Numbered from the stretch's first letter, positions 35,439-47,367 are shown. The stretch: 64,000 bases of DNA from Gonatopus flavifemur (GCA_018340375.1 JAFFJZ010000007.1:30106001-30170000), one strand, 5' to 3'. Numbers and translations: made by a program. Notes: generated from the letters alone by a model not told the origin.

Positions 35439-35689
35439 GTTCAAGAGGATTATCGGCCTATTTATTTTTACGTCGCTCAACCGTATACGATCCCATATAC
35501 ATTCGCCAAAAGACCGCGAAATCATTATCCAACATCCCTGATAAGAACCGGTAAATCACGCAGTCATTGTCGGGTTAAATTCTCAAAAAAGCTCAGCAAC
35601 GCGGATTTCTCCCAGAAAGTGAAACAAGGAGAATTTTCAAGGAGTTTGAATCAAGTCCACTTTGTCGACAGTCAAGGACCAGGTATGTT

Positions 35690-37252
35690 GTTTCGCATTG
35701 ACATAATACTTTTTTTATATCAGCAATGTCCTCGTGCTTCGAATGAAATCAATAATTCGAGAATTCAATGAGAACCAGCGCCAAACTCAGTAAATATTCC
35801 TGGATCACTCCAAAAAATACCATTCAAAGACACGTTATCAAAGAAATTTTCAAGATATCTTTACTGAGAATTCTTACATATCCTTTCCCATTCCCTTGCT
35901 CCTTGAATTGAAAAATCGTTCCATCTATCCAAAGGTATTTCAGTTGAATTTCTTCCCGGATATCGATAAAACATTGTATAAACATTAATCGATCAACCGC
36001 TACAATGAATGCAGATATAATAATGCATGATATCACGTGACCTCACCTCACAGCTTCCTTTTTTAACCAATTTATCACATAATACATCGTACGCCGATTG
36101 CCTTCGATATAAATACACTTCGTGTAGATACATAGAATTCATACTGACGCGAGTACCGATCGGTTCTTTCTGTTCGAAAATCAATGTGAAGCAATAGATA
36201 AATCATTTCTGAAATCGCGTGAAGAGCCGTCATAAGTGCTTCCATGTAATTTCGTTGTTCGATACATTGATCGGACGATACGAGACAAGACGCTGTGGAG
36301 TATCAAAGCGTCTTGGTATTAGTAGTAAATAGCCGAAGGCGATGGAAACCATCGATTCAGGTTAATAACAACCCTCTAAAAGAGGGCAAAAAAATCTTCT
36401 TCGCACCCGTTCATCGTATGGATGTCCCGGACACGACTCTCTCGGTAATATTTCAACGAGAAATGATTTCACGCCATGCGTAAAACGTTTTTTTTTACCG
36501 AACCGAATAATTGTTGCGAAAGCGGCACGTATACGTATATGCATACATGCACGTGTGTCATCGTTTGAATGGTGCAAGTCCTCAAACGAGATATAGATGC
36601 CCACGCATCTTGAACCAAGACCAGCGACATTGCTCTCCTTTGTGAGAGCGTCATACATAATTCTATCGCTCAGAGAAAAGAAAACTCGAATAGATGTGGA
36701 CAAGAAAGAGAATGGACAATTAATTTCAATTTAACTGGAAGAAATGTTGAGGAATTTCATTCGAATAGATTCGTTGATGAAAATCAAATACCGAATAATT
36801 GAGATAATGCTCTGTCAAGTTTTGAAAAACAAGCTCACCATCGCGTGCTGAGATACCACTTGAGTCTCAACTTTGAGAATCACATTTGAAAATTAAATGA
36901 ACAAAATCAGGCTGATGAACGTTCATTTGCATGTAAATGCAATGAAGGGTTGAATTTGGTTGGGAAATATTATAATATTATTGTGTGAAATTCTGTATCG
37001 AAATCATATCATCTTTGATGTGATGAATTGCACTTTGTATTCATTGAACGATATGTCGAAATAATTTTGTGCTAGATTTCATTTTTAACGCCTCTGCCGG
37101 GAGAAAAATTTTACACTTTCACTTGTAAGGATGATATAAATATAACGCAGTCAGTGATATTGCACGTATTGTTACGTTTTAATGAATTATTATATCACTG
37201 TAACAATCTGTATTTGAAATTTTTTATAGAATTATCGTCATAGTGAATTACA
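35690..37252. other. Non-coding DNA, no gene seen
   Basis: Unique-looking sequence. Overlapping frames on both strands at 36295-36703 have no recognisable content. Confidence 0.45.
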
Positions 37253-37253
37253 C

Positions 37254-37567
37254 CCCACACAGCACTGATTGTCTAAAAGATATTTTCAGAAATAATTAAG
37301 AACAATGCAAGAAGTCTTGTTCTTGCCTTATACTGTTTTGACTTCTAAAAGGTATCTCCAAGAACATTTTCAGAAACCTTTTGGAATTTTCTAAAAGACA
37401 TCTTTCAGAAATTTCTAAAAGGTTTCTGAAAATGTTCTTGAAGATCTTTTTTAGCAGTAAAAACAGTTTAAGACTTCTAAAAGATGTCTATTCATGTTAC
37501 ATAAGACTTTTTGCATTGTTTCTAATTATTTCCGAAGATATCTTCTAGACAACGAATGCTGTGTGGG
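37254..37567. mobile_element. CCC-type hairpin with AAAGATATCTTT words
   Basis: Left end CCCACACAGCACTGATTGTC, right end inverted CCCACACAGCATTCGTTGTC; AC on both sides (37252-37253, 37568-37569). The interior is TCTAAAAGATATCTT-type words. It belongs with 41204-41503 and 49293-49502 by ends and filling. Confidence 0.85.
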
Positions 37568-37738
37568 ACCTTGTCCAAAAGGCCCAATAGAAACCGATAG
37601 GCCAAATCCCATCCGAATTAACGGGATCTTATCGGTTTCTATGCGGCTTTTGTCACATTACTTAGGGGCCTCCATGAGATTGTATGTGGAATTCAATGGT
37701 TCTATTGGTTGTTATCGGTATCATCGACAAACCCTGAT

Positions 37739-39424
37739 CAGGGAGTCTAGCAAAATATGATTTTGGAATTCCCGACCAATTCCTGACTTTTTCCAGGATT
37801 TTTTGGGAAATTCCCGGATCGAGAAAAAAATGCACACACATCAATTTCAAGCCATGTGTGTATGGACCAATGGCCCAATGATGGACCAACCCTGGCACAA
37901 GACCTGCCGAGGCTTGTCTTGAACAATTTACTAAACTTGGCCCAGGCTTGGGAATGATAAGATCAGGACAAGCTTGAGCCAGTGGTTTTGCCAGGCCCGG
38001 TCCAATTCATTTACCAAGCATCAACCAATGCTCCTTTGATCGCAGATATGAATGAAAAAATAATTGATTCATATTTCATGATTTTCATGACTTTCTCCCT
38101 CCTTAAAACGATCGTTTCAAGATGATTCATGTACGGTATTCTGGAAGAGAAAGTCATGAACTGAAATATGAATCAATTACTTTTTTCATCCATATCTGCG
38201 ATCAAAGAAGCATTGGTTGATGCTTGGTAAATGAATTATAGTGTGTGAGATTAATTATGACAGGAAGATCGGGCCAGCCCTGGCCCGATGGTTATCCCCA
38301 AGTCTTCAGCCATTGTAAATTCAAAATTCAGTCAATATTTATAAACATTGTGCCACCCATGTGGGCAATATTTGCACAATTGTTCTCAAAGGATGCTCGA
38401 TTTTTACAATTGTGCCAAGCTTGTACCAAATGTAGTGACCATTTCAAGAATATTAACAAATTTACCATGACTGACTATCCATTGGGAACAACGGGACAAT
38501 CATGAAACAGTATTGGGCCAATTGTTCTTCACGGAGGTTTGTTTCTGACACATGTGCCAACCTTGGGACAAGCTTGGATTTTTTTCAGTCTTGGCAATAC
38601 CTGCATGGGAATGAACATTTCCGATAGCATAATACAATCTAATAAGAAAAATGAATTCGAAGTTGAATATTCAAATATTGGTCATTTTGAATGGACATGT
38701 TTTAAATCAATAATCCAAATCATTCATATCCAACTCGGCTCCGTTCAATTATAATGCGTTTTGAAAATAAAATCAAGTATATTAAGTACATCTTAAAGAA
38801 GTCAGAAACAGACTATTTCACGAACATTTGGGAATTCTTTCGAAAATTCTTGAAACAGTCGCAAGACCTCTGAGAGAATATTTGAAACAACTCTCAAATC
38901 TCCTCCAGGTAGAAATATTCTATTAAATCCTATTACAAATGGTGAAATTTCTGATTCAATATCATTGAATTTCATTGGAACCTATTCGTTTTCCCATTCG
39001 CCAATGAGATTGGATAGATTATTTGTAACAGGGCCGTGAAATAGGACTTATTGAGTTGTCTAAAGTTTCTGGAATTCTATAAGAATTCAAAAAGAATTTT
39101 GTTTCAAGAATTCTTCAGTATATCATTCATTGCTGTCTAGACCAGGCTGAAGAACTTATTCTGAAAATATCTGAGAATCTTTGCATAACTCAAAATTATA
39201 ACAAAAAATATCAATATTCATTTTAATCAAGATTTGAAATGATCAGTATTCAATATAATCAATTCGTTGATGGGGAAAACTTTTCTAAGTTTAAAAACTC
39301 TGCACACACAAAAATAAAAATATAATTGAAAATTTCCCGGAATTTTTTTCATTTCCTGACGTTCTCCCGACTTTTCCCGACGAAAGTACAATTCCTGACT
39401 AATTCCCGACTGCTAGACACCCTG
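37739..39424. mobile_element. 1.7-kb CAGGGWGTCTAGC element with 6-bp duplication
   Basis: Left end CAGGGAGTCTAGCAAAATAT, right end inverted CAGGGTGTCTAGCAGTCGGG. The exact hexamer CCTGAT lies on both sides (37733-37738, 39425-39430), unlike the dinucleotide flanks of the other elements. GGAATTCCCGAC and TTCCCGG words lie near both ends. The middle carries copy 2 of the TTGGCC repeat. No transposase frame was recognised. Confidence 0.65.
37856..38612. repeat. Dispersed TTGGCC-rich repeat, copy 2, with inner palindrome
   Basis: It matches 32771-33539 at both ends. Here the block 37995-38095 (AATTCATTTACCAAGCATCA onward) is followed by its inverted copy ending near 38235, so copy 2 keeps a palindrome that copy 1 has lost or never had. 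Confidence 0.75.
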
Positions 39425-39531
39425 CCTGATAAATACTGACAGGAACAAAATAACTTATCGGTTTCTATGCGGTTTTTGTCACAACACCTATCGGAATTTA
39501 TTGGAATCTATCAGACTTTTTGGACAGGGCA

Positions 39532-40682
39532 GATGCAACTGTTAGGTTCTCAATCTAAATCAAGTACATTGATTACATGATTATGAATTTATACAAAATA
39601 TTTGGCGTATATAACTTGATTTTTCACTTCTTTTCATCGAGTAAAAAGATCTGAAAAGATTTGTAGAGATTCTTTGCCGAAATTCAGATCTCGGAAACTG
39701 AGTCACATAGAGCGAGTTGAGCTATAAATATTGCATAATACACACGGTAAAAAGAAAAACTTAATTCAGTTAGAATATGAGCTGAATTCAAGATGCAACC
39801 AAAAGAAGACTGGGTTGACTTCAAGTCAGCCACAGCAAAAACTTCTCAAACTCAAACAAGAATACAGCTTACACTAATCTCTATTCAACTGAAATTACAA
39901 CTGATTCTGAACTGAACCTCAAAGCGAATTGTTCCTGATAAATGGGTTCGTCCACTGTTTTTGGTTTTGTTCTACTCAACATGGCGTTACCTATCGACGA
40001 TGAGAAATATGTTTGTGTTTATGCGGAGGATACAAAAAAATGATGGAGTGGAGTCTCCGTAGCACTTTTCAAGCCCTTGCTTCGCTCGAACGGTCTTTTT
40101 TTCATCAAGAAGCAGTGTGAAATTAAAACAAGAAATTGTTTCTGATCCATTGTTTTAAAAATAACAAAAGTAGCGTCACTCTTAGTACAATAACTCACAA
40201 ACTAATGAATAGAATATCATGAAATTTTGACAGCTGTCTTTTGAAGGTTAGTACTAACTGAAAAACAGGTGAATGCAGTAAAATTCGCGCCATCTCTGTG
40301 TTAGGCCCGGGACTTTTCAGCCCATGTGTTAGATGGAACCTTATTCAAAACTTGCACCAGCACGCAGGAATTCATTTTTGACTCGGTCCTCTCTAATACA
40401 CTCAATGAACTTCCATAAAGAAGGGTGCTCCTGTTTAATTAGACAGTTAAACCCCCGATTCCACCCCTCCACAAAACATGCAAATACACATAAGCATCAC
40501 ATACATCCACTTTGTAATGCAGAAACATACACAAGATTTCTTACCTGCTATGAATGGAACTTGAACACATCTAAGCCTTCCGAACAGTACTTACAAAACA
40601 AATTAAATAATAACGTACTAAATAATAGTACATGGTGAATCGAAAACAGCAACTCCGAAGCTAATGTTACACGAGAGGACAT
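39532..40682. other. Non-coding DNA, no gene seen
   Basis: A CACACGGTAAAAAGAAAAAC end near 39751 may be a truncated CAC-type element. The 101-codon frame at 40333-40638 has no recognisable family and ordinary AT-rich composition. Confidence 0.45.
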
Positions 40683-40940
40683 CCCTGCTGAAAAAGTTTC
40701 ATAAGATCACATAAATCCTCATAATTTCTTGGACAAATACACATCAAAAACTGATAGATTGTTTTTTATTTTATCATTTATTATGAGATTTCACAGCTCT
40801 TATGAGATCCTTATAAATTCTGATACATTCTTATAATAATTCTCATTCATTCTGTTAAATAAGTATAACCTCATGGACAAATACACATCAAAATCTCATA
40901 AAAGTTGAATATCAGAATTTATGAGACGTTTTCAGCAGGG
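40683..40940. mobile_element. CCC-type hairpin MITE, 258 bp
   Basis: Left end CCCTGCTGAAAAAG, right end inverted CCCTGCTGAAAACG; AT on both sides (40681-40682, 40941-40942). The interior has TCATAAGA/TTATGAG words and a repeated GGACAAATACACATCAAAA. Confidence 0.8.
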
Positions 40941-41203
40941 ATTGTAGTATAGATTACTACAATTATTTTGTAATGATGGACTATACTGACACTGTGATTA
41001 AAATCACTGAATGTTTGTTCATAAATACTTTGCATGAATCTCTTTTCACGAATGGGAAATTGTATTTCTTCTTCATTTCGTTTCCAACTTGGTATAGTCT
41101 TTACGAAAACATAGTAATATCGAATAGATGTTTGATACAATTTACACTACAAAATTCTTTCGACCAATGCACTTTTTCGATCAACATGCTCATCGACCAA
41201 AAG

Positions 41204-41503
41204 CCCACACAGCATACCAGTTCTAAAAGATATCTCAAGCCAAATTCAAGAAGTCTTATGCAACATGAGAAGATATCTTTAAGAGATCTAAAACAGTTCT
41301 TCTAAAAGATTTCAATAAGATGTCTAAAAGATATAATCCCGGAAGAAAAGTTTTAGATCTTCTACAAGATATTTTTTAGATGTCTTATAGAGGTAAGAAC
41401 TGTTTTAGACATCTTAAAGATATCTTTTTATGTTGCATAAGACTTCTTAAACCTTTTTGAACAGTTCCTCAAGATATCTTAAAGACCAAAAGTGCTGTGT
41501 GGG
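41204..41503. mobile_element. CCC-type hairpin with AAAGATATCTTT words
   Basis: Left end CCCACACAGCATACC, right end inverted CCCACACAGCACTTTTGG. Flanks are AG and AA, one transition apart. It is a sister of 37254-37567 and 49293-49502. Confidence 0.75.
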
Positions 41504-41658
41504 AAGGTAATTCGACGAATTGAAGGAAACCCCATGAAAAATACCTGGAATTTTCGAGGAATGAATCCAATATTTCATTCAATGCCGTGCAGGACCCGAA
41601 TTTCAAGATAGAATTTTCTCCGAAATTTTCTTATAGAAAATATCTCGAATTCTTCGAG

Positions 41659-42190
41659 ATGTATCCCGATGATATCTCAATTAAGAGATATTTTGTTTCC
41701 ATCTCGAATTCGGCATGCTAATTTCATTTCTCAAAGTTATCTTAGATGAATCTTTACGATTCATCCTCAAAATATCTTTGTGGAGATGGAACCTTGACAT
41801 CTTTCTGGTATCTTGCGGTAGATATCTTGATTTTATAATTCCAAAATATCTCAAAGAAATCTTTCAGATGTATCCCAAATATATCTCAATGAAGATGTTT
41901 TCAAGACATCTCATATCCATCTCAAATTTGACATGCTGATTTAATTTCCTCAGGGTATCTTGAAAATATCTTCACGATCCATCTTGAAAATATCTTTGTG
42001 ATGATATGGAACCGTGACATCGATCAGGTATCTTGCGATAAATATCTTCATTTCATCATTTCGAGATATTTAAAAGAAATCTTTCAGATGTATTCCAAAT
42101 ATATCTCAATGAAGATGTTTTCAAGACATCTTATATCCATCTCAAATTCGACATCCTAATTCCATTCCTGAAAGTGATCTTTGAGATATC
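41659..42190. repeat. Tandem array, about 2.5 units of 209-220 bp
   Basis: ATGTATCCC starts at 41659 and 41868, and ATGTATTCC at 42088, each followed by ATATCTCAAT...CATCTC blocks. The units are themselves made of AAGATATCTT and GAGATATT words. It lies directly beside 41204-41503. Confidence 0.8.
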
Positions 42191-42460
42191 TTTTTAAAGA
42201 TATCTTAAACGTATCTCTAAGACATTCATTTTTATTTGAATATTCATCAAGAACTCTTCAAGAATTTTGTGGATACTCTTGTGTGTTCTTTCAGAACATC
42301 ACATTGATTTATAAAAATGAATTCCGTAGGTGTTCTTCAATCTGAATTCTCTGCGAGCTCATAATGGATATGTGTGTTGTCTAGTTGCTCATCACTGAAC
42401 CTTCAAATAGCACTTCCCTCAGGGTATATATGTTAAGTTTACCACAGAAATTTTTTACAA

Positions 42461-42615
42461 CATTGTAAAAAAGAAAGTCCTTAATCCAGATTATTTCATG
42501 ACTGAATTTGAAACGCAAACAAATCAAACAAAACAACAAACAATCGCCGACACAATGGAAAAAAGCATGTTTTTAAATCAAGATGCAAACAGATTAAGAC
42601 TTCCATTTCACAGTG
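42461..42615. mobile_element. CAC-type MITE, 155 bp, family of 3466-3615
   Basis: Left end CATTGTAAAAAAGAAAGTCC, right end inverted CACTGTGAAATGGAAGTC; AA on both sides (42459-42460, 42616-42617). It shares ACAATCGCCGACACAATGG with 3466-3615. Confidence 0.85.
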
Positions 42616-42879
42616 AATGATGACGTATACCTCAAAGCTCAATCGCTGCATTTCTTCTTTTATCTTAAAAAAAAACATCAAGACACGCTGTTTGAGGGCC
42701 TTTCTAATTCACGACACCCCCTTAAGTGTTTTATGATGGAACACAAATATATTTACACACTTTTGAGCTTTCAAAAAGTGATTATTGATCTAAACATTCT
42801 TAGTCAGGGTTAGCAGAATATCTCTTTTAAAGAGAACATGTCTTCTTTTTCTCCTCAGATCTTTCTCTTTCTTTTTTTT

Positions 42880-43173
42880 CCCTGGTGAAAGGGAAGCTTG
42901 TCATAAAGAGTAACGGAAGCGTAAGACTGTTTCAGATGACTTTTCTAATACTTTTTCCATACTTCCTATCCACTCTCCAATGACGCTTCCGTGTGTGAAG
43001 CCCGGTTTCTATGAAATTGGTGTTTCTTCCCATACGCTTCGCACACTCCAAATATACGTTCGAACTACTCTTAATATCTCACTTGACGCTGGGTATACGC
43101 TTAAATCCACGTTCCAAATACTTCCCAACTACGTTTCTGACACTTCCTAATACACGCTTCCTTTTCACCAGGG
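42880..43173. mobile_element. CCC-type MITE, 294 bp, family of 7935-8561
   Basis: Left end CCCTGGTGAAAGGGAAGC, right end inverted CCCTGGTGAAAAGGAAGC; TT on both sides (42878-42879, 43174-43175). The interior uses ACGCTTCC/GGAAGCGT words. Confidence 0.8.
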
Positions 43174-43175
43174 TT

Positions 43176-44623
43176 TGTTGCTGTATGTTCTCTTTTGTTC
43201 TCTTTTTTTAAATTCAGTGCGAGGAAAATAATAATTGATAAAATTAATTACTTTTTCCACTTTTATGCAAATACTCATGGATAAAAACAAATTATATACA
43301 TTCAATATCGATATATATTTAAACCCCAATCAAATAAATGTTGAAAAGTATGCGAAAGAATTGCGCACTTTTATACCCTCAAAAAATAATAGCGCAACAT
43401 TGAGCTCTGTGACTACATCTCCACCTGTGCTAAATCCGGGATTTATAAGTCCATTTCTAAAAGAATTCACATTCCCGTGCATTCTTACTTTTGGATCTTC
43501 TCTACAATTGGCTGGATTTATAAATCCAGGATTTAGAAAAACCCGATGGAAAGGTGAACTATAATATACTGGAGTGCGCACTCCCGAGATATTCAATAGA
43601 AATCCTTCGTCAGAGAGAGAAAAAAAGCAGTGAACGCAAATTTCTGTCATCAATTGCAAGTTCTGAAAAATATGAAAACAACCGTTGATGCAAGTTCTAT
43701 GATTTAATTTTTCATCAAACTTCATTCTAACCACAACTCTGAAAGAAAAAAATAATTTAAAAAAATGGAAGGTATGTGTTTTTTTGTAATACAAGAAATC
43801 AGAATCGATCGAAATTTTTTTTTCTTTTCCGCTGATTTTATAATCATTCTTTCTCACATAGAATGATGAGGTAAAATCAATAGTTAGTCGATAAGAATAT
43901 AATTTTACATAATCTATCGAACTGTCCTGATCTGTGATTCCTAATGTGATTTATATTATAAACGTTTGAAGAATAAAAATAAACTCCAAGTAATTTTTTC
44001 GCACTTTCCACAGTGATGGTTTTATTCTCTTCTTTTAGGAATGTTCTGTTTTTTTTTGGGTACATGTTCTTTTTTCCTATACAATGCTTCTGACAACCCT
44101 ATTCTCAGTCTATTGAAAGAAAACACTTGAATTTACAGTGAAATAAATCAGAAGCACACTGCAATCATCCTCTTCTGTTTCCTGAATAAATACTTCGCAT
44201 ATAATATATAATTACACAATTCTACCTGAGAATGAAAGCAAAAAATGTTGTCGACTCCCACATATATTCAACTGATTTTTCAGTACGAGAATCCTCATGT
44301 TCTCATACGAAGCTGGATTTAACCCTCAAATGATTCTCCTGAACATAAAACGACAGTAAAGAAATGAAAACAAATGAAGAACGTTATTTATTGGAATTTA
44401 ATTATTATCGCATTCATGATCTTTTGGGATTATAAATGTATGTATGCACGTATAAATGTATATATGTGTGTGTGTGATGCGAAACTCGGTATGCTAATTG
44501 GACGCAACCATGCAAAACTCTTCCTTGTAAAGATACAGAAGAAGAGAAAAATTGTGTATAAAGACTTATATCGCAAATACTACGATATCTTTTCTATTCG
44601 CATTTCTCGTTTCTGATGTGCAG
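43176..44623. other. Non-coding DNA left of the clarin-like exon
   Basis: A small mirrored block lies at about 43425-43545 (AAATCCGGGATTTATAA / TTATAAATCCAGGATTT). Otherwise unique-looking. The last part, with TTTCTATTCGCATTTCTCG, forms the polypyrimidine tract of the acceptor ending at 44623. Confidence 0.5.
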
Positions 44624-44908
44624 GAATTACAAATTTCCCGAAAGCTGCCGGCGGCGGATCAGTCTCAACACGGGATCCATCGAGGATGACGTCCATGTTT
44701 CGCAGAGGTACTATCTTTGCGACCTTTTTTCTGTCGTTAATTGGTGGAGGCCTCGTTTGTGCCGCCTTGGTAACACAACACTGGGTCGAAGCCCGACCCT
44801 GGAGAACACCGAATCCTCAAGAGAGCGCTGGTAGAATACACTTCGGCTTATTGCAAGGGAAAAAAGAACTCAATGTTGCCTACGGTTGGAGAACTTATCA
44901 TGTATCAG
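44624..44908 (+). CDS. First coding exon of a clarin-like four-TM protein
   Basis: An acceptor (TTCTGATGTGCAG) ends at 44623, a short 5' UTR follows, and the ATG is at 44686. The first 74 residues give one transmembrane helix (about 8-28, FATFFLSLIGGGLVCAALVT), then QHWVEARPW and the block GRIHFGLLQGKKELN. Clarins and related tetraspan proteins of the claudin/PMP22 superfamily have a first helix, then an aromatic extracellular W, then a G-x-[IM]-x-[FY]-G-L-[FL]-x-G motif, which this matches. A donor (CAG|GTAATT) follows at 44909 in phase 1. Clarins act at the plasma membrane in sensory cells of vertebrates. The second to fourth helices were not found downstream, so the gene has a long intron or leaves the window. 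Confidence 0.6.
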
Positions 44909-45786
44909 GTAATTAATCCCCTTTGTTGAATATCAATCATCATTTGATTTAAACACTCAAACAAGAAGAGTGAGTTCGCTACGTGCATTCTCGTGTACTT
45001 AATTAAACATCGAATACCTCTTCTCGGTTAAATTTCCATAGATAATCGTGAGAAACGCTTCTGAAAGAATTCTCGATCTCTCCTACGGAAAGTTTTTTTC
45101 TTCAATTTTCAATATATATAAATGAATAATTTGAATGCGTCATTCAAATTTGATTCGTTTATTGCAAAGAAATTGAAATCCAAAATAAAGTATATGTACT
45201 GAATAATTGAATTCAAATGTTTTCACTGAACGTTAATATTATATGAAATATTATGAAAAATGTGGAACTTGATTAAGAACGAATCAACCTTTTAGCAATT
45301 CAACATCCCATCAGGATAATTCTTTTAATGCGAAAAAACCTTCCAATACATATAGCTTCGTGTTCAATGAATGTGCATTGAAATTTTCTGTTCTCTTGGG
45401 GTAAATACTAGGAGAAATCATTGCATTACTCGTTTCTTGAATTCAAAAGTATCGTATAGATTTTGTAGTACTTGCTTTGATAATGTATAGTAGAATCTTT
45501 CGAGGAATAACTTTCCCGCTTGTTCCGCTTTACTGATCACGGAAGCTTCTTCGGAATGCATCTGATCTGAATTCTAACCGAATCATTCTCTGAGAGTAAC
45601 AGTGACATACATAGCGGTACTCTTAGAGGCCTTTGATAATCCGACTGATATGTTAGAAGGAAATCATTATATTCTTCGGAATCAGAGGAATGTAATAATA
45701 AAATAAAGAAGTCAGTTCGATTTTGGTCTTTTTAAAATGCTCTGCAAATAGATATCCTCAAAAACTCCTAGAACCCATAATTCATA
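44909..45786. other. Intron or intergenic DNA after the clarin-like exon
   Basis: No further exon was recognised. A solo end reading CTGTTCTCTTGGGG at about 45390-45403 resembles the GAACGTTC family termini (4375-4472) without a partner. Confidence 0.45.
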
Positions 45787-45827
45787 CACGGAGAAAAAAG
45801 AAATTGGATTTTGCTGGAGCAGTAAAT

Positions 45828-45864
<37 letters not shown>
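45828..45864. repeat. (TTG)n microsatellite
   Basis: An uninterrupted trinucleotide run of about 37 bases, likely expanded from the TTGCTG words of the host element. Confidence 0.95.
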
Positions 45865-46028
45865 GACAACTATTTGCTATCACAGCAATCTTGTTAGCTA
45901 CGATAGCGATATTTTACTTGTGGCAGCAAAAAAGTTTGCTCATCCAGCAAATTGTCAGTATTACATATAGGATAGCGAACAAATTTTGCTGGGAGAGCTG
46001 CTGCCACGGCTAACAAGGCGCTATCATA

Positions 46029-47367
46029 CACTGTAAAAAAAACTGGAAATTTACTGTGCACCTGGACTGGAAATTTCCAGTGTTACGGTATTGAAAATTC
46101 ACCAATGATAACTGAGAATTCAGTCCTTGTACTGGAATTTTCAAGTTTGAGATTGTGTACTGAAATTTTGCCATGATTTCGCAAAAATTTTACTGGCTCG
46201 TACTACAATTTGACAGTTCTCGTGCACCAGAAAAAAGTATTCCCTCAATGAGGAATTGAAAAAAATGTTGAGTGTAGAAAAAAAAACCTAATCGTTGGTA
46301 TACTAGAATTGTACAGGTTTTGAACTGCAATTGTCAGGTCGTGTGATGGAATTTTCCAGTTGCCATGCAATGGAATTCTCCAGTTGTGCTGGAATTCAAT
46401 CCTTGTTGCACTGAAATTTTCTACTTCTATTGGACTTCGTCCTTTTTGACAGGAAAAATTCCAAGTCTTTATATTAAAAATTTCCTGATTGAGATTTTGA
46501 ATAATAATTGTAATTGTAACAAATAAAATTGATATATAAGGTATTTCGAAGACATTCCTTTGTGTACTCTAAATATGAAGCATATGTAGTAACCCAAGCT
46601 GGCCTTCCAACATGTCACGCTATAGCTGACATCGGTTTTTTGAGAAAGAATCGGTTTTTTGAGAAAGAGGCATTTTTTCCAATTTATGAAAATAGCAATA
46701 AATTAAACAAAAATACATGTTTTCAAAAAGTAGATAGTAATTAAAAAAAAAATAAAAATAAAAAAAAAACTTGTACATGTGCAAGATGTAAAGGACGGTG
46801 AGATGCTCTGAATAGCCATAAGTCCGATTAGATTATCATAGTATGAAAACTGGTTTTTATTTATATTTGTTAGCCAGTTTCTAAACTTTATAAAATTTGG
46901 CTTCTGAAAATAAATATATTCTAAAACAAAATAAAATAAAACAAAAACAAAAAACGCTATAGCTCATCGGTTAGGTCTTGGGTTTCAGTTGGTAGGCAGG
47001 TAGCAAAGTGTAAGTTCAAATCCCGGGAGGTAGATATGACTTTCTGTTCATCCACATAAATGATCATGTTTCTCAATCATCTTGAAACACAAGGACCGTG
47101 CAAAATCACTTTGCGTGAGCAATTTCTTTTCAATTTTCATGAATATTTTCAGCATTAATTTTCCAACACATGTCCTAAAAAGTCCAGTTCGTGTACTGAA
47201 AAATTCCAGTACTGAGGCTCCGAAAATTTCCAGTTTTGATGCTAAAATTCCATATCATTTGTACTGAATTTTCGCAGTACAAATGTGCTAAACTTTTCCG
47301 GTACATATACAGGTTAATCGCTTCCAGTACATGTACTGGAATTTTCCGGTGAAATTCTTTCACAGTG
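46029..47367. mobile_element. CAC-type element, 1339 bp, nested, carrying a tRNA-like piece
   Basis: Left end CACTGTAAAAAAAACTGGAA, right end inverted CACTGTGAAAGAATTTCACC; TA on both sides (46027-46028, 47368-47369). Outer parts are CTGGAATTTTCCAG words. The middle (about 46500-47130) is foreign: A-rich runs and the tRNA-like sequence 46958-47026, possibly a SINE insertion. Confidence 0.7.
46958..47026 (+). repeat. tRNA-like sequence next to A-rich runs
   Basis: Box A-like TAGCTCATCGG (46960-46970) and box B-like AGTTCAAATCCC (47013-47024). The spacing is a little wide for a tRNA, and A-rich DNA precedes it (46740-46955). SINE-like rather than a functional tRNA. Confidence 0.45.

Larger units (their letters stand above)
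37253..39529. mobile_element. CCTTGTCC element disrupted by two insertions
   Basis: The right end inverted is CCCTGTCCAAAAAGTCTG; the left end is CCTTGTCCAAAAGGCC, but its first C is separated from the rest by the insertion 37254-37567. With that insert removed, CA flanks both sides (37251-37252, 39530-39531). Interior words are TATCGGTTTCTATGCGG, present near both ends. The second insertion is 37739-39424. Confidence 0.55.

Noticed and set aside
35247..35525. A minus-strand frame overlapping the 35.3-kb exon candidate
   Set aside because: It is Arg/Val-rich, as expected for the antisense of a GC-ending coding exon.
43330..43857. A long minus-strand frame of 175 codons
   Set aside because: It runs through a mirrored repeat and A/T runs, and shows no protein family or splice context.
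2464..47026. Functional tRNA genes at 2464-2535, 8185-8262 and 46958-47026
   Set aside because: Internal promoter boxes are present, but acceptor or anticodon arms do not fold properly and two lie inside transposons. Called tRNA-like repeats instead.
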